Shown here piece by piece: positions 63,886-64,000 of a stretch of 64,000 bases of DNA. The position numbers were made by a program, and so were the translations under genes. The stretch covers positions 1,612,001 to 1,676,000 of the forward strand of contig NZ_CP010554.1 of the NCBI RefSeq assembly GCF_000934545.1, read 5' to 3'. The notes beneath the pieces were generated by a model. The model ran no database searches. It saw only the letters and a program-made list of their open reading frames with translations, and was not told the origin of the DNA. Source of the DNA: Rugosibacter aromaticivorans (GTDB lineage Bacteria; Pseudomonadota; Gammaproteobacteria; Burkholderiales; Rhodocyclaceae). The stretch's first letter is position 1. Each line of letters opens with the position of its first letter.

Positions 63886-64000
63886 ATGACTACTGCAAAA
63901 AACATCAATTTATTTTCACCCATTCAACTCGGCCCTTATGCGCTGAAAAGCCGCATGGCGATGGCACCCATGACGCGCAACCGTGCAGGAGAAAAAAATG
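63886..64000 (+). CDS. Old-yellow-enzyme-family oxidoreductase, N-terminal part
   Basis: The first 38 codons from ATG 63886 read MTTAKNINLFSPIQLGPYAL, then KSRMAMAPMTRNRAGE, the FMN-binding opening of OYE/N-ethylmaleimide reductase proteins. The gene runs past the window end. Members reduce activated C=C bonds or nitro esters. Confidence 0.85.
   Translation, partial: MTTAKNINLFSPIQLGPYALKSRMAMAPMTRNRAGEKN

Overview
The window looks like chromosomal DNA from a betaproteobacterium, plausibly of the Rhodocyclales/Sterolibacteriaceae type. That placement is inferred from the protein styles (YcaO, RF3, MoaA, cobalamin genes, AAHS transporter, ring-cleavage hydrolase) and was not tested by a search. 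Coding density is high and GC is moderate to high. The metabolic theme is molybdenum cofactor and vitamin B12 synthesis next to aromatic- or steroid-degradation genes and a bd-type oxidase, which suits a facultative or denitrifying degrader.

Layout. 0-6 kb: end of an EAL protein, an ADP-ribosylglycohydrolase, a structured 111-bp tandem repeat, prfC, and ycaO with a small partner gene. 6-14 kb is an accessory stretch: BrnA/BrnT-like toxin-antitoxin genes (toxin apparently truncated), a Cys-repeat secreted protein, an AlbA-type regulator and a type III restriction-modification pair. 13.7-23 kb: moaA, a secreted metallo-hydrolase, VOC/ALDH/NTF2-like genes, moaE-moaD-moeA-mobB and a dinG-type helicase. 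23-27.3 kb is a wrecked catalase locus. Three separated pieces of one monofunctional catalase gene are interrupted by an intact katG, an IS5-like fragment and an IS21-like fragment, all behind a good OxyR-type operator. 27.3-31.8 kb: Rieske protein, thioesterase, hydrolase, tRNA-Asp, an HsaA/DszC-like flavin monooxygenase pseudogene and a metallo-hydrolase.

31.8-48 kb is the B12 region. A cobalamin riboswitch precedes btuB-btuC-btuD. A second riboswitch precedes a tightly overlapped operon: CbiM-like permease, cobM, cbiX, cbiC, cbiD, cbiET, cbiL, cbiG, cobE, cbiH, ferredoxin, cobO, cobB, bluB. Later come btuF with a signal-less paralogue (51-52.6 kb) and cobD/cbiB, cobQ and cobU (58.6-63 kb). 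Ring synthesis is of the early-cobalt (anaerobic) type, while BluB needs oxygen. No cbiJ/cobK, cobS, cobT or uroporphyrinogen methyltransferase is visible. Between and after these lie an RcnB-like protein, two EamA transporters, a NahE-like hydratase-aldolase, a luciferase-like monooxygenase, an AAHS-type MFS transporter, cydAB, a meta-cleavage hydrolase and the start of an old-yellow-enzyme gene.

The most unusual signal is a short dispersed repeat, with about 15 good copies in both orientations. Its left block reads roughly GCCGTATCACCAGC and its right block GCCGACTTTTT. Several copies carry an extra palindromic insert between or beside the blocks. Seven copies lie inside protein genes and keep the frame: res, moaA, moeA, a metallo-hydrolase, cobB, a btuF-like gene and cbiB. 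They add peptides of the AVS(S/P)AP type in one orientation and K(V/I)GAG type in the other. This resembles the protein-invading palindromic elements known from Rickettsia, but the sequence is different. No clear copy occurs in the very GC-rich 36.5-45.3 kb cbi block or in katG, which fits later arrival of those genes.
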